20,735 bases of DNA, taken from IMG/VR virus record IMGVR_UViG_3300049727_000212, positions 1-20,735 of that record; one strand, written 5' to 3'. The DNA comes from a virus. This document shows positions 14,548 to 20,735 of this stretch, in pieces (position 1 is the stretch's first letter; the number at the start of each line of letters is the position of its first letter). The notes beneath the pieces are model-generated. The model was not told the origin of the DNA. It saw nothing but the letters and a program-made list of their open reading frames with translations, and did no database searches. The position numbers were made by a program, and so were the translations under genes.

Positions 14548-15282
14548 TTAGTACGCCATCCTGCCCAGCGCCGTGCGGTTTTGCCCACGGTCACGGTATG
14601 CCTTGACCTTATCGACGAACTGCTTTCGCCAGGTCGTAATGGCGGATGTAACCATGTTGAAAGATGCTGTCGAGGTCGATTCAGATACCTCTACCGACTC
14701 GCTCTTGATTCGCTTGCCAAGCCCAACCACGCCGCCTTGGGATGCTATCAGGACACGAGCAGCCGCTTCGCATCGGATTGCTTCGTATATGTCGGCAGGA
14801 TTGCTTGTAGAAAGCGCCCAGCTTGCCGTTATGCTGATATTTCCCTCGCCAACCGGCCAGCCGTAGTAGCCGTTACCGAACGAGCCGTACCAATATTGGG
14901 TATTTCGCTCAATCTCGGTTATGCCCAGGCCGTCGTTGCTGTCCACGAGCGTAAAATCAGTAATCGGCGTGTTGAACACCGAAATCGTAACCGGATTGAC
15001 CGGGTTGTCGTCTTCGTCAACCGTTGGCGAAATAATGTTCGGAACCGTCAAAATGTTCGTGTCGTTGCCGTCGAACAAAAAGGTTATTGTGACCGGGCTA
15101 ATGCGTCTACCGGTCCCGCCGCTGCCTCTCGGTCCAGGCGGCGCTTCGAAGTCCGCAATAACAGCCGCAATAACTGAACCAATATCGTTCGTCTGTGCGG
15201 TCGTCAATGTGCTCGTGTCGATTACGGTTGCGAGTTTGGCGGTTACGTCGTCTAAGGTTGGGAGGTTGTTGGCGTCTGGCAT
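14548..15282 (-). CDS. Head-tail connector (adaptor-like) protein
   Basis: A 244-residue protein beginning MPDANNLPTLDDVTAKLATV. The N-terminal helices, the DIYEAIRCEAAARVLIASQGG helix and the C-terminal helix TTWRKQFVDKVKAYRDRGQNR resemble gp6/gp15-type adaptors that dock under the portal. A central beta insertion (VTITFLFDGNDTNILTVPN) is present. Location directly after capsid and a small protein is the usual adaptor position. Its ATG overlaps the preceding stop (TAATG). Adaptor assignment is by architecture and synteny, not by a diagnostic motif. Confidence 0.55.
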   Translation of the reverse strand: MPDANNLPTLDDVTAKLATVIDTSTLTTAQTNDIGSVIAAVIADFEAPPGPRGSGGTGRRISPVTITFLFDGNDTNILTVPNIISPTVDEDDNPVNPVTISVFNTPITDFTLVDSNDGLGITEIERNTQYWYGSFGNGYYGWPVGEGNISITASWALSTSNPADIYEAIRCEAAARVLIASQGGVVGLGKRIKSESVEVSESTSTASFNMVTSAITTWRKQFVDKVKAYRDRGQNRTALGRMAY

Positions 15283-15461
15283 TATTTTACGACTTCGATT
15301 GCTTTATGACTGAGTAGATAATTGAGCGAATTGCCGATTTCGGATTCGCTAAGAATTTGGCCTTGGCAATATTTTTTATTCGCAATCATTACGATTGCGT
15401 GATTGACACGGAACTTCTTTTCAATTGGCTTTGGAATTGGCTGTTTTATTTCTTCTTGCAT
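15282..15461 (-). CDS. Small protein between capsid and connector, 59 residues
   Basis: The ATG at 15461 is preferred over an upstream TTG because CACGAGG lies 7-9 bases before it. The product is MQEEIKQPIPKPIEKKFRVN with a short beta/alpha part containing KKYCQGQILSESEIGNSLNYLL and ending in AIEVVK. A motif of the type K-Y-x-x-G-x-x-L followed by an acidic helix is common in 50-70-residue proteins found right after phage capsid genes, whose role is unclear. It overlaps the connector start by one base. Confidence 0.6.
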   Translation of the reverse strand: MQEEIKQPIPKPIEKKFRVNHAIVMIANKKYCQGQILSESEIGNSLNYLLSHKAIEVVK

Positions 15462-15480
15462 ATTTGAACCTCGTGAAATT

Positions 15481-15514
15481 GGCAAGGGCCATCCATTTCT
15501 GAATAGCCCTCGCC
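15481..15514 (-). other. Long hairpin without U tract between capsid and small gene
   Basis: On the minus strand GGCGAGGGC (15514-15506) pairs with GCCCTTGCC (15489-15481) over nine base pairs including one G-U, with a 16-base loop. It is followed by AATTTCACGAGG, so it sits directly before the next ribosome-binding site. It could stabilise capsid mRNA or act as a processing site. Confidence 0.55.
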
Positions 15515-15521
15515 AAATGCC

Positions 15522-16490
15522 CTAGCTGGTTGTTGAATTGATAAGAACAGCGTGGCTCTGTCTCAAGAAGGCGATACCGTAGAGGATTTCAGCAGTGACC
15601 TTCAAAGCGCCAGCGTTGCCGTCGTAGAACATCGTAACGGATACCGACAAACCACTCGCTGGGTCCGTTTGAGTAGCCGTTAAAGCGCCCATACCGGCAG
15701 GAGCAGCGTACATCGGTCGGCAAGCCCATACAATCGCATCCTTGGCGAAGACGAGGTTGTGAGCCGTGGTAACGCCGGAAACGGTTGTAGTAGGTACCAA
15801 GCCGGAAGCAGCGAGGTCAACACCATACGCACGACCAATCGAGGATGGGAATACGCTAGACGGACCACCGATTTTGGCGTTGGCAATGTTACCAATCTGT
15901 CCAAGGGCAAGCCATTGTGTCAAGTTGGTATCGGCAAGTAAGGTTGCTTCGGAACCGAAGTCGATAACGCCGTAGAGTTCCTCGTTCGGAGTGACCCTGG
16001 CCTTTTTCAAAATCTCACGAGCCGCAATGATGTCAGCACGAGCCAAAACCGAGCTTGAAGTTACGGTGTTGCCGACAGCAATACTCGAATAAAGAGCAAA
16101 GATGTCGCTATCTACCTGTTCGGCAAGTTTCTGAGCGGCTTCCTGCAAGTGAGGAGTGACAACATCCTGGTTTACTAAGCTGAGCGCTCTTTTCTCTGTA
16201 CCGAAGGCCGCATATTTATGCTTGTTCAATACAAGAGTTTGGTCGCCAAGAACAAGTTCTTGGAATGTGTAGTTCTCATTCTCTGACTTGTCACCGATGC
16301 TTACGCTATCGACGGAAGGCAAATGAATGGTGTCGCCAATTCTTTTGAATTCGGAATCAACGTAATCGTTGATATTTGTGACTGCACGAGATACGGTTAA
16401 GTATTGTGGCAAGTAGCCGAGGATGCGAGTAGCCCAAAGAGCGGGAATAGCAGCAGCCGCATCAGCGCTAATCATATTTGTATTAGACAT
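15522..16490 (-). CDS. Major capsid protein (HK97 fold)
   Basis: This 322-residue shell protein begins MSNTNMISADAAAAIPALWA. The pattern PALWATRILGYLPQYLTVSRAVT, a GDTIHLPSV strand near residue 52, HKYAAFGTEKRALS, and the long spine helix VTPHLQEAAQKLAEQVDSDIFALY is typical of HK97-fold capsids, closest in style to the P22 gp5-like group. GVIDFGSEATLLAD and the C-terminal SHAVLIN are also typical. It follows the scaffold gene, as expected. A strong AAAGGAA ribosome-binding site lies just upstream, behind a hairpin with U6. There is no N-terminal protease-cleaved delta domain, in keeping with a separate scaffold. Confidence 0.9.
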   Translation of the reverse strand: MSNTNMISADAAAAIPALWATRILGYLPQYLTVSRAVTNINDYVDSEFKRIGDTIHLPSVDSVSIGDKSENENYTFQELVLGDQTLVLNKHKYAAFGTEKRALSLVNQDVVTPHLQEAAQKLAEQVDSDIFALYSSIAVGNTVTSSSVLARADIIAAREILKKARVTPNEELYGVIDFGSEATLLADTNLTQWLALGQIGNIANAKIGGPSSVFPSSIGRAYGVDLAASGLVPTTTVSGVTTAHNLVFAKDAIVWACRPMYAAPAGMGALTATQTDPASGLSVSVTMFYDGNAGALKVTAEILYGIAFLRQSHAVLINSTTS

Positions 16491-16511
16491 TTTGTGTTTT
16501 CCTTTGACAAC

Positions 16512-16541
16512 AAAAAAGCGCCAGCAATTTAATGCGGCGCT
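16512..16541 (-). terminator. Hairpin with U6 tract in front of the major capsid gene
   Basis: AGCGCC (16541-16536) pairs with GGCGCT (16522-16517) and is followed by TTTTTT. It ends about 20 bases before the capsid ATG, and the sequence from GGCGC through TTTTTTGTTG to CAAAGGAAAA is nearly the same as in front of the major tail protein. Confidence 0.65.
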
Positions 16542-16566
16542 CAGTGTCGCTATTTATTAAATTTGT

Positions 16567-17103
16567 TTAAGAGAGTAAATCAACTCTGCCTTCTTTTAGA
16601 GCTTGTCTAAATTCGGGCGTGTTTGTGATAGCGGGATTCTTCTGCGCATCAGACAATTTATATGTCGAAGTGCTTTGCCCTCCGGTTGTATCACGAGCCG
16701 CATTAGTAGATGAGCCTACGGCCTTCTTGGTAACTAATTTGGCTAATTCTGTTGCGTCTGCCCGAAGCGATTCCTCATCTGAACCAACTAATCTTGCGGC
16801 TAATACAGGCGGCAATTGGAATTCAGCAGCGACGGCCTTGCGGAGCAAAGTTTCGGCTTTTGATTTCCATTCCTCACGTTCTGTATTCGCCCGTTCGATT
16901 TCGGTCATTTCGTCTTTTGCCCGTTGCTGTTCTCGTGCTTTGTAAGCGTCGTTCTCAGCTTGCAATTTCGCAATTTTATCGCTCAATCGCTTTTCGGCAA
17001 ATTGACTGTTCTTCTTCGCAACACTGGTTGCATCTTCGGTAACAGACGGTGCTTCGACCGGCTCAGTCGCCTGGTCGTCAATAATTTCAACTTCTTCTGA
17101 CAT
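16567..17103 (-). CDS. Scaffold protein
   Basis: A 178-residue, highly charged protein directly upstream of the capsid gene. The acidic N-terminus (MSEEVEIIDDQATEPVEAPS) leads into a long coiled coil (residues about 35-95, KRLSDKIAKLQAENDAYKAR and EREEWKSKAETLL), then a linker and a polar C-terminus ending FRQALKEGRVDLLS. This layout is that of internal scaffolds (gp20-like and DUF4355-like), which shape the procapsid and then leave. GGAG 9 bases before the ATG is the ribosome-binding site. No protease motif is visible, so the scaffold is probably not a protease fusion. Confidence 0.85.
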   Translation of the reverse strand: MSEEVEIIDDQATEPVEAPSVTEDATSVAKKNSQFAEKRLSDKIAKLQAENDAYKAREQQRAKDEMTEIERANTEREEWKSKAETLLRKAVAAEFQLPPVLAARLVGSDEESLRADATELAKLVTKKAVGSSTNAARDTTGGQSTSTYKLSDAQKNPAITNTPEFRQALKEGRVDLLS

Positions 17104-17120
17104 GATTATTTACTCCAAAT

Positions 17121-17151
17121 AAAAAAACTATGCTCATGGGTTTGAACATAG
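17121..17151 (-). terminator. Hairpin with U7 tract in front of the scaffold gene
   Basis: CTATGTTC (17151-17144) pairs with GAGCATAG (17135-17128) with one G-U and an 8-base loop, then GTTTTTTT. It lies between the plus-strand small gene and the scaffold ATG and again precedes a ribosome-binding site at once. Confidence 0.6.
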
Positions 17152-17189
17152 CTCGTAATCTCAGCAATTACGGAATGCTGGCAACCTAA

Positions 17190-17216
17190 TTGATTCGAGA
17201 GGTCATAGTGTATAAT
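17190..17216 (+). promoter_or_regulatory. Probable promoter of the plus-strand small gene
   Basis: TTGATT (17190-17195) and a perfect TATAAT (17211-17216) are 15 bases apart, slightly short. The gene's ribosome-binding site AAAGGAA (17241-17247) follows 24 bases later. Confidence 0.55.
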
Positions 17217-17254
17217 ATGACTTACACGAGGGCAATAGTGAAAGGAACGACGCC

Positions 17255-17461
17255 ATGACTGCATATGATGACATCGTGGGAAAGAATGTGCAAATAGATT
17301 TTATGCAAAATCCTAAATTTATTAGTGATTGTCGGAGCTATAAACGTAGCTGCACACTTCAGGTGCTAGAAATGTCGGACGGTTTATTGCTTATAAAGTG
17401 CGTCGAAGTTGACATTACGGCCTGGGTGCCACTGTCAAATATATCGGCGCTCTATACGTAG
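17255..17461 (+). CDS. Plus-strand 68-residue protein (moron-like), unknown function
   Basis: MTAYDDIVGKNVQIDFMQNP to NISALYT, read opposite to all other phage genes. It has its own -10 box and AAAGGAA ribosome-binding site with 7-base spacing, the same site used by capsid and major tail genes. It ends 13 bases from the convergent portal stop. The alternating pattern (GKNVQIDFM, CTLQVLEMSDGLLLIKCVEV, AWVPLSNISALY) suggests a small beta-barrel, possibly SH3- or Sm-like, but that is a guess. A self-contained promoter-gene unit between head genes is what phage biologists call a moron; such genes often act on the host. No terminator follows it. Confidence 0.72.
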   Translation: MTAYDDIVGKNVQIDFMQNPKFISDCRSYKRSCTLQVLEMSDGLLLIKCVEVDITAWVPLSNISALYT

Positions 17462-17474
17462 TGGAAGCTCCTAT

Positions 17475-18998
17475 TTAGTAACCCGTACCGCCAGCGGCAT
17501 CGGCTATTTCGCCAATATTATTTCCGATGACGTCACCCCCGGCGTCGGCATCCAATCCAACCGCTTCTTTCAAGGCGTTGGCTACATGCTTTTCGACAAT
17601 CTCAGGGTGGTTACCATCAATTTTTTCTAACTCTCTTATCGCATCCTCTTTTGCCATCAATCCATTCTTGAATCGGCTAATGACTCGGTTGTATGCGGAT
17701 AATTTATCCTGGTCTGTTCTTTCAAAAAATTGCGGCCAGGTTACGCTCACTAAATCCGACTCTACATCGAAGTCGGCTAACTCAGGAAGGCATTGATAAT
17801 TCGCCAATCCCTCTAACATTGCCTGAAAGAATGGAACCAAGCCCATATTTCCAAGCTGATTTTGCTTCGACTTGGCGTTTGCTATGCTTCTACGCCAGGT
17901 CTGAAATAACGCAAGACTGGTCATCATGCCGCTATTTACTAAATTTTCTAAGTTCGGGTCTGAAACCGAACAAACCGCATATAATTTTGCTTCTAGGTAT
18001 TTTTTGTAATCGCTAACAGATTGCCGATTGCTTCCCAGCGGCTCAAGCATCTTAATCATGCCTTGCACGTCTTCTTGGCTGCTGATAGCGCTAAAGAATT
18101 CGCCCATCTTTGCGGGGTCGCCATTGTTTATGAGGTCGGCATCCAAAGCAACAATAATTGGTTTGCTGCTTAATTGGTTGTAACGAGATTCAAACCACGA
18201 CGTACCCGCTATCTGGTCCTGAATTCGATAACTACCGGCGCATTCGGGAAGGCCATAAAGCATTCCATGTACCGCCCGGTTCTTGAGTGGAACGCAAGGG
18301 CAAATCCCGAAAGGATTTACGCCGTTGAACTCGTTGGGTTTCTCTGTCCACTGCTTATCGTCGCCAAAATAATCCGTGTATCCGGGCGCTTCTAACAAGC
18401 TGCCGCAAGTCGCATCGCCAATCTCAATCGGCTCATAGGTAATCCACTCATTGTCTGTCCAATCCTCACGCTCTAGGTACAGCTTGCCGTTCGTCATGTC
18501 CCGCTTAGGCGTCTGGATGCGACAGCCAAGGACGTTATCGACATTGGCCGGGTCGTAGTAGAACCGCACACGCTCAGGGGCCGGTAAGAACTCAATCTGG
18601 ACCCGGTTCCTTACACGTTTCGGGTCATAGCTGAATTTGACCGCCATCGTTCCGTGTATAGCCAGGTCGGTCGATATGGCTTGCCACTTCGCATCGAGCT
18701 TGTTCTGAACAATAATCTTGGCGAGAGCAGCATTGGCGCTTGGCGAGTTTGGTACGCTGAAAACAGGATTGCCGCCCTGGTAAAGAAAGCTAAGCACGTC
18801 GGTAATAATTGCCTTCGTGAGCTGGCCGGATGCAGGAAGCGGTTCGTTCTTAAACCAATTCGCTTTTGTGATTCCATAGCGCCCGTATTCGACGCCGTGG
18901 TAATAGGCGCTTGACTCCAGAGCGGCTTTCATCGCCAGCACGTCTTCTTGGCGTGTATAGAGTGAAGCGCCTTGGTTATTTGTGGATTGTATTGCCAT
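17475..18998 (-). CDS. Portal protein
   Basis: A 507-residue protein forming the DNA-conducting ring at one capsid vertex. The start at 18998 (MAIQSTNNQGASLYTRQEDV) is preferred over a TTG at 19025 that overlaps the terminase end; neither has a strong ribosome-binding site. Recognisable portal traits are the N-terminal helical region, LDAKWQAISTDLAIHGTMAVK, the stretch PFGICPCVPLKNRAVHGMLYG ahead of the helix ECAGSYRIQDQIAGTSWFES, and the long helices around SVSDYKKYLEAKLYAVCSVS and MMTSLALFQTWRRSIANAKS. The C-terminus is glycine-rich (DADAGGDVIGNNIGEIADAA). Order after terL is standard. The portal is incorporated early with the scaffold. Confidence 0.88.
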   Translation of the reverse strand: MAIQSTNNQGASLYTRQEDVLAMKAALESSAYYHGVEYGRYGITKANWFKNEPLPASGQLTKAIITDVLSFLYQGGNPVFSVPNSPSANAALAKIIVQNKLDAKWQAISTDLAIHGTMAVKFSYDPKRVRNRVQIEFLPAPERVRFYYDPANVDNVLGCRIQTPKRDMTNGKLYLEREDWTDNEWITYEPIEIGDATCGSLLEAPGYTDYFGDDKQWTEKPNEFNGVNPFGICPCVPLKNRAVHGMLYGLPECAGSYRIQDQIAGTSWFESRYNQLSSKPIIVALDADLINNGDPAKMGEFFSAISSQEDVQGMIKMLEPLGSNRQSVSDYKKYLEAKLYAVCSVSDPNLENLVNSGMMTSLALFQTWRRSIANAKSKQNQLGNMGLVPFFQAMLEGLANYQCLPELADFDVESDLVSVTWPQFFERTDQDKLSAYNRVISRFKNGLMAKEDAIRELEKIDGNHPEIVEKHVANALKEAVGLDADAGGDVIGNNIGEIADAAGGTGY

Positions 18999-19012
18999 TA
19001 GTGCATATGAAC

Positions 19013-20323
19013 CTACACGCCGCAAAAGGCGTTTTCATAGAACGGGTTGTTCTCTGTTCGAATCGGCTCACTCTGTCGTTTGAACACGTGGTAATTCGCA
19101 AGCGCCAGCGCATTGACAATATCATCGTGCTTATTCTTCGGAGCGCCCATAGTGATAGCGCCCTTCGGGGTCCGGTCGTACTCGTAAGCCAACAGTTCCT
19201 TTTCTTGAATGGTGTTATCCATGAGTCGAAGGCGGCGCTTCTCAAAAGAGAGTTGCAATCGACCAATCATTTTTAGCTTGAATGTGTTGCTGAATGTATG
19301 GCCGATAACCGGCATCTTGCAACGTCGGGATAAATCCTCATATGGTGCTTGCCCAGCGCCGGAAGAGTCGATAATAATTGTTGCGTTGTATCGGATAGCC
19401 GTTCGGATGATGTGCTGCTTCTGTGTTTCCCAATCCGTACATTGCATCCGCTGTAGATAGACCTGTCGAGATTTGCCGTTCGTTTCGGATTCCAAAACTG
19501 TGAGCACGGAATAATCGTTGAACCTTCCGAGGTCCACGCCCAAAATATAACTTCGGTCACGTTTCGGTTCTTCGGGCAATTCACGGCCTTTGTCAACGGC
19601 ATCGGAAACATTGACCAGCACTGAGCCGGAATTTATAATGAACTCCGCTAGGTATTCTGCCCGGAACGAATTGAGCGGCTTCGAATTGAATTTCCGCTTC
19701 ATAAACTCGAAATTGACGTACTGGTCTTCGAATCTTTCTAGCTCGTGTCGTTTTCTTATTAAGCCGTTTTCGGTGACTTCGCAACCAATAAGCGGAGCAT
19801 TCCAGGCGGCATGGTCTGGCTGGCTCAGAGCGTTCTTGTAGGCGTCATAAAACCAATTCATTCCGTTAGGCGTAGATATAAGCCAACTGTATCCGCCCCG
19901 GTCTGAAATCATCGGCTCTAGGACATCATTAAATGCTTCTTCGGCGCAAAAGGCTGCTTCGTCAACAATGATGCCGTCAACGCCCATCGTTCGGATGTTG
20001 TTGTATTCCTCTAAGCCTTTGAAATAGATTTCACCGCCCGAAGGAAATCGGATTATCTTATCGGTGTGATTTATTTCGCCGTAACCATTGAGCCGCTTTT
20101 CGGTCTGGTCTAAAACATACTTGGCTTGAAAGTTCGTCGGACTACCCCAAACGATTGTCTTGCCCTGTATCGCATCCTGAACGGCAATATTCTGGCAGAG
20201 GGTCGTCTTACGCCACCTTCGACCGCATACCAATACGTTGTGTTGTTTGGCTTCCCTGAGAACTTGCTGCTGCCCATCGTGTAACCCGTAGAGCTTAATT
20301 GTTGGTGCTGTCGATTGAGGCAT
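19013..20323 (-). CDS. terL: Terminase large subunit
   Basis: A 436-residue packaging motor with ATPase and nuclease domains. The Walker A region is CGRRWRKTT (residues 33-41), with Arg38 where the second P-loop Gly is normally found. Walker B with catalytic Glu is GIIVDEAAF (D121, E122). The coupling motif is LISTPNG (148-154). RuvC-type nuclease acids are D264 (LGVDLGRFND), D319 (IIIDSSGAG) and D400/D401 (NKHDDIVNALA). Length is typical. No small terminase gene is visible upstream in the window. The ATG is preceded by a weak hairpin and a T7 tract. Its stop lies 14 bases before the portal ATG. Confidence 0.95.
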   Translation of the reverse strand: MPQSTAPTIKLYGLHDGQQQVLREAKQHNVLVCGRRWRKTTLCQNIAVQDAIQGKTIVWGSPTNFQAKYVLDQTEKRLNGYGEINHTDKIIRFPSGGEIYFKGLEEYNNIRTMGVDGIIVDEAAFCAEEAFNDVLEPMISDRGGYSWLISTPNGMNWFYDAYKNALSQPDHAAWNAPLIGCEVTENGLIRKRHELERFEDQYVNFEFMKRKFNSKPLNSFRAEYLAEFIINSGSVLVNVSDAVDKGRELPEEPKRDRSYILGVDLGRFNDYSVLTVLESETNGKSRQVYLQRMQCTDWETQKQHIIRTAIRYNATIIIDSSGAGQAPYEDLSRRCKMPVIGHTFSNTFKLKMIGRLQLSFEKRRLRLMDNTIQEKELLAYEYDRTPKGAITMGAPKNKHDDIVNALALANYHVFKRQSEPIRTENNPFYENAFCGV

Positions 20324-20324
20324 T

Positions 20325-20350
20325 AAAAAAAGCCCCTACCTTTCGGCGGG
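20325..20350 (-). terminator. Weak hairpin with U7 tract just before terL
   Basis: CCCGCC-GAAA-GGTAGGG forms about five pairs with one mismatch and is followed by GC and TTTTTTT, two bases from the terL ATG. It resembles the leaders of scaffold, capsid and tail genes. Confidence 0.4.
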
Positions 20351-20637
20351 ACCGGAAACCTTGTAGAAAATTGGCTTTGCTTGCGAGGGGGCCGCATGAC
20401 ATGAAAGAGGGCCGGGGGTTACTTTTTACCCCCCACGGTACCCCAACCAATAACGCCAAGCGCCAAGCCGACCTAAGCGCCAATAACTATCAATGAGGAT
20501 TAACAGCCAAGCCCTTCTGATTTATTGTGAACATTCGAACAGCGCCCTCAAATGCACAGCTTATCAGTGACGCTATTAACGTTATTGGCTGTTAGCAAGT
20601 ATCAAAGCGCTGTATATTCCTACAGCAACTAACTGTT

Positions 20638-20658
20638 CGTTTCGGCGAAGCCGAAACG
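20638..20658. repeat. Perfect 9-bp hairpin with GAA loop
   Basis: CGTTTCGGC-GAA-GCCGAAACG. No U tract follows on either strand, so it is not a standard terminator. Confidence 0.85.
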
Positions 20659-20713
20659 CAAATTGCGACTCTTATGATATTTAAGATTAGGCAGTCAGAA
20701 CCATATACTCAAC

Positions 20714-20731
20714 GTTTTTGTTAACAAAAAC
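20714..20731. repeat. Perfect 18-bp palindrome GTTTTTGTTAACAAAAAC
   Basis: The sequence is fully self-complementary with no loop. It could be an operator for a dimeric protein. Confidence 0.85.
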
Positions 20732-20735
20732 TTAT

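Larger units (their letters stand above)
20351..20735. other. Non-coding region upstream of terL with hairpins and repeats
   Basis: No convincing gene is found on either strand; stops are frequent. It holds a GGGGGT/ACCCCC hairpin (20414-20433), direct repeats AAGCGCCAA (20458-20466, 20475-20483) and CCAATAAC (20447-20454, 20480-20487). It also holds inverted copies GTTATTGG (20581-20588) and TAACAGCCAA/TTGGCTGTTA (20501-20510, 20585-20594), and two perfect hairpins described separately. It could be a control region or packaging-related site, but nothing decides. Confidence 0.5.

Noticed and set aside
14527-15177. Plus-strand frame of 216 codons opposite the connector gene
   Set aside because: The minus-strand connector gene fits the operon with an overlapping start; the plus product is Arg-rich with no domain and no ribosome-binding site.
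17255-17461. Calling the plus-strand small protein Hfq/Sm-like
   Set aside because: The beta-strand pattern is suggestive, but none of the diagnostic Hfq residues can be placed with confidence.
20295-20483. Minus-strand frame that might be a small terminase
   Set aside because: It overlaps the terminase start in another frame, spans the hairpin and U tract, and shows no DNA-binding or helical pattern.
1-20735. CRISPR array, tRNA or TnpA transposase
   Set aside because: No regularly spaced identical direct repeats, no cloverleaf sequence and no HUH-type Tyr transposase frame were seen.

Overview
The window is most of the late (head and tail) module of a tailed double-stranded DNA phage or prophage (Caudoviricetes). 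A complete large terminase, portal, scaffold, HK97-fold capsid protein, head-tail connectors, major tail protein, frameshifted tail-assembly chaperone, tape measure and tail-tip genes occur in the usual order. A 1025-residue tape measure with a chaperone pair and no visible sheath or contractile-tail gene suggests a long flexible (siphovirus-like) tail. The standard genetic code fits and the host is bacterial, but I cannot name it. No tRNA, rRNA, integrase, lysis gene or CRISPR array is visible.

All phage genes read on the minus strand, so the layout runs from high to low coordinates. 20735-20324 is non-coding with hairpins and inverted repeats. Next come terminase (20323-19013), portal (18998-17475), a plus-strand 68-residue gene with its own promoter (17255-17461), scaffold (17103-16567), major capsid (16490-15522), a tight connector block (15461-13004), major tail protein (12926-12504), tail chaperone with a -1 frameshift extension (12455-11997, extended to 11869), an HK97 gp10-like gene (11872-11396), tape measure (8727-5650), a tail-tip/hub protein (5585-3318), an 80-residue protein (2034-1792) and a large virion protein that runs off the window (1789 to 1). 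Genes touch or overlap (TAATG, TAAATG, ATGA) except where a hairpin followed by a U-rich tract precedes the next start.

Three A+T-rich TnpB genes of the IS200/IS605 superfamily have invaded this operon, none with a TnpA in the window. Element A (about 2043-3304, plus) sits between the tail-tip gene and the 80-residue gene. Element B (about 8768-11399, plus) sits at the gp10-like/tape-measure junction and is itself interrupted by element C (9520-10787, minus). Removing C at the deduced ends rejoins a complete 402-residue TnpB. Removing B rejoins the gp10-like gene to a TAA that abuts the tape-measure ATG. TnpB proteins are RNA-guided nucleases whose guide is the sequence just past the element's right end. 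By that rule B would target the phage tail junction, A the intergenic tail site, and C the tnpB gene of B.

The best leads are the nested, base-exact TnpB insertions, the many perfect stem-loops inside the tnpB reading frames, the shared 3' end with the stop codon in a hairpin, the CCCTTTG frameshift site, and the repeated hairpin-U-tract leaders in front of structural genes.
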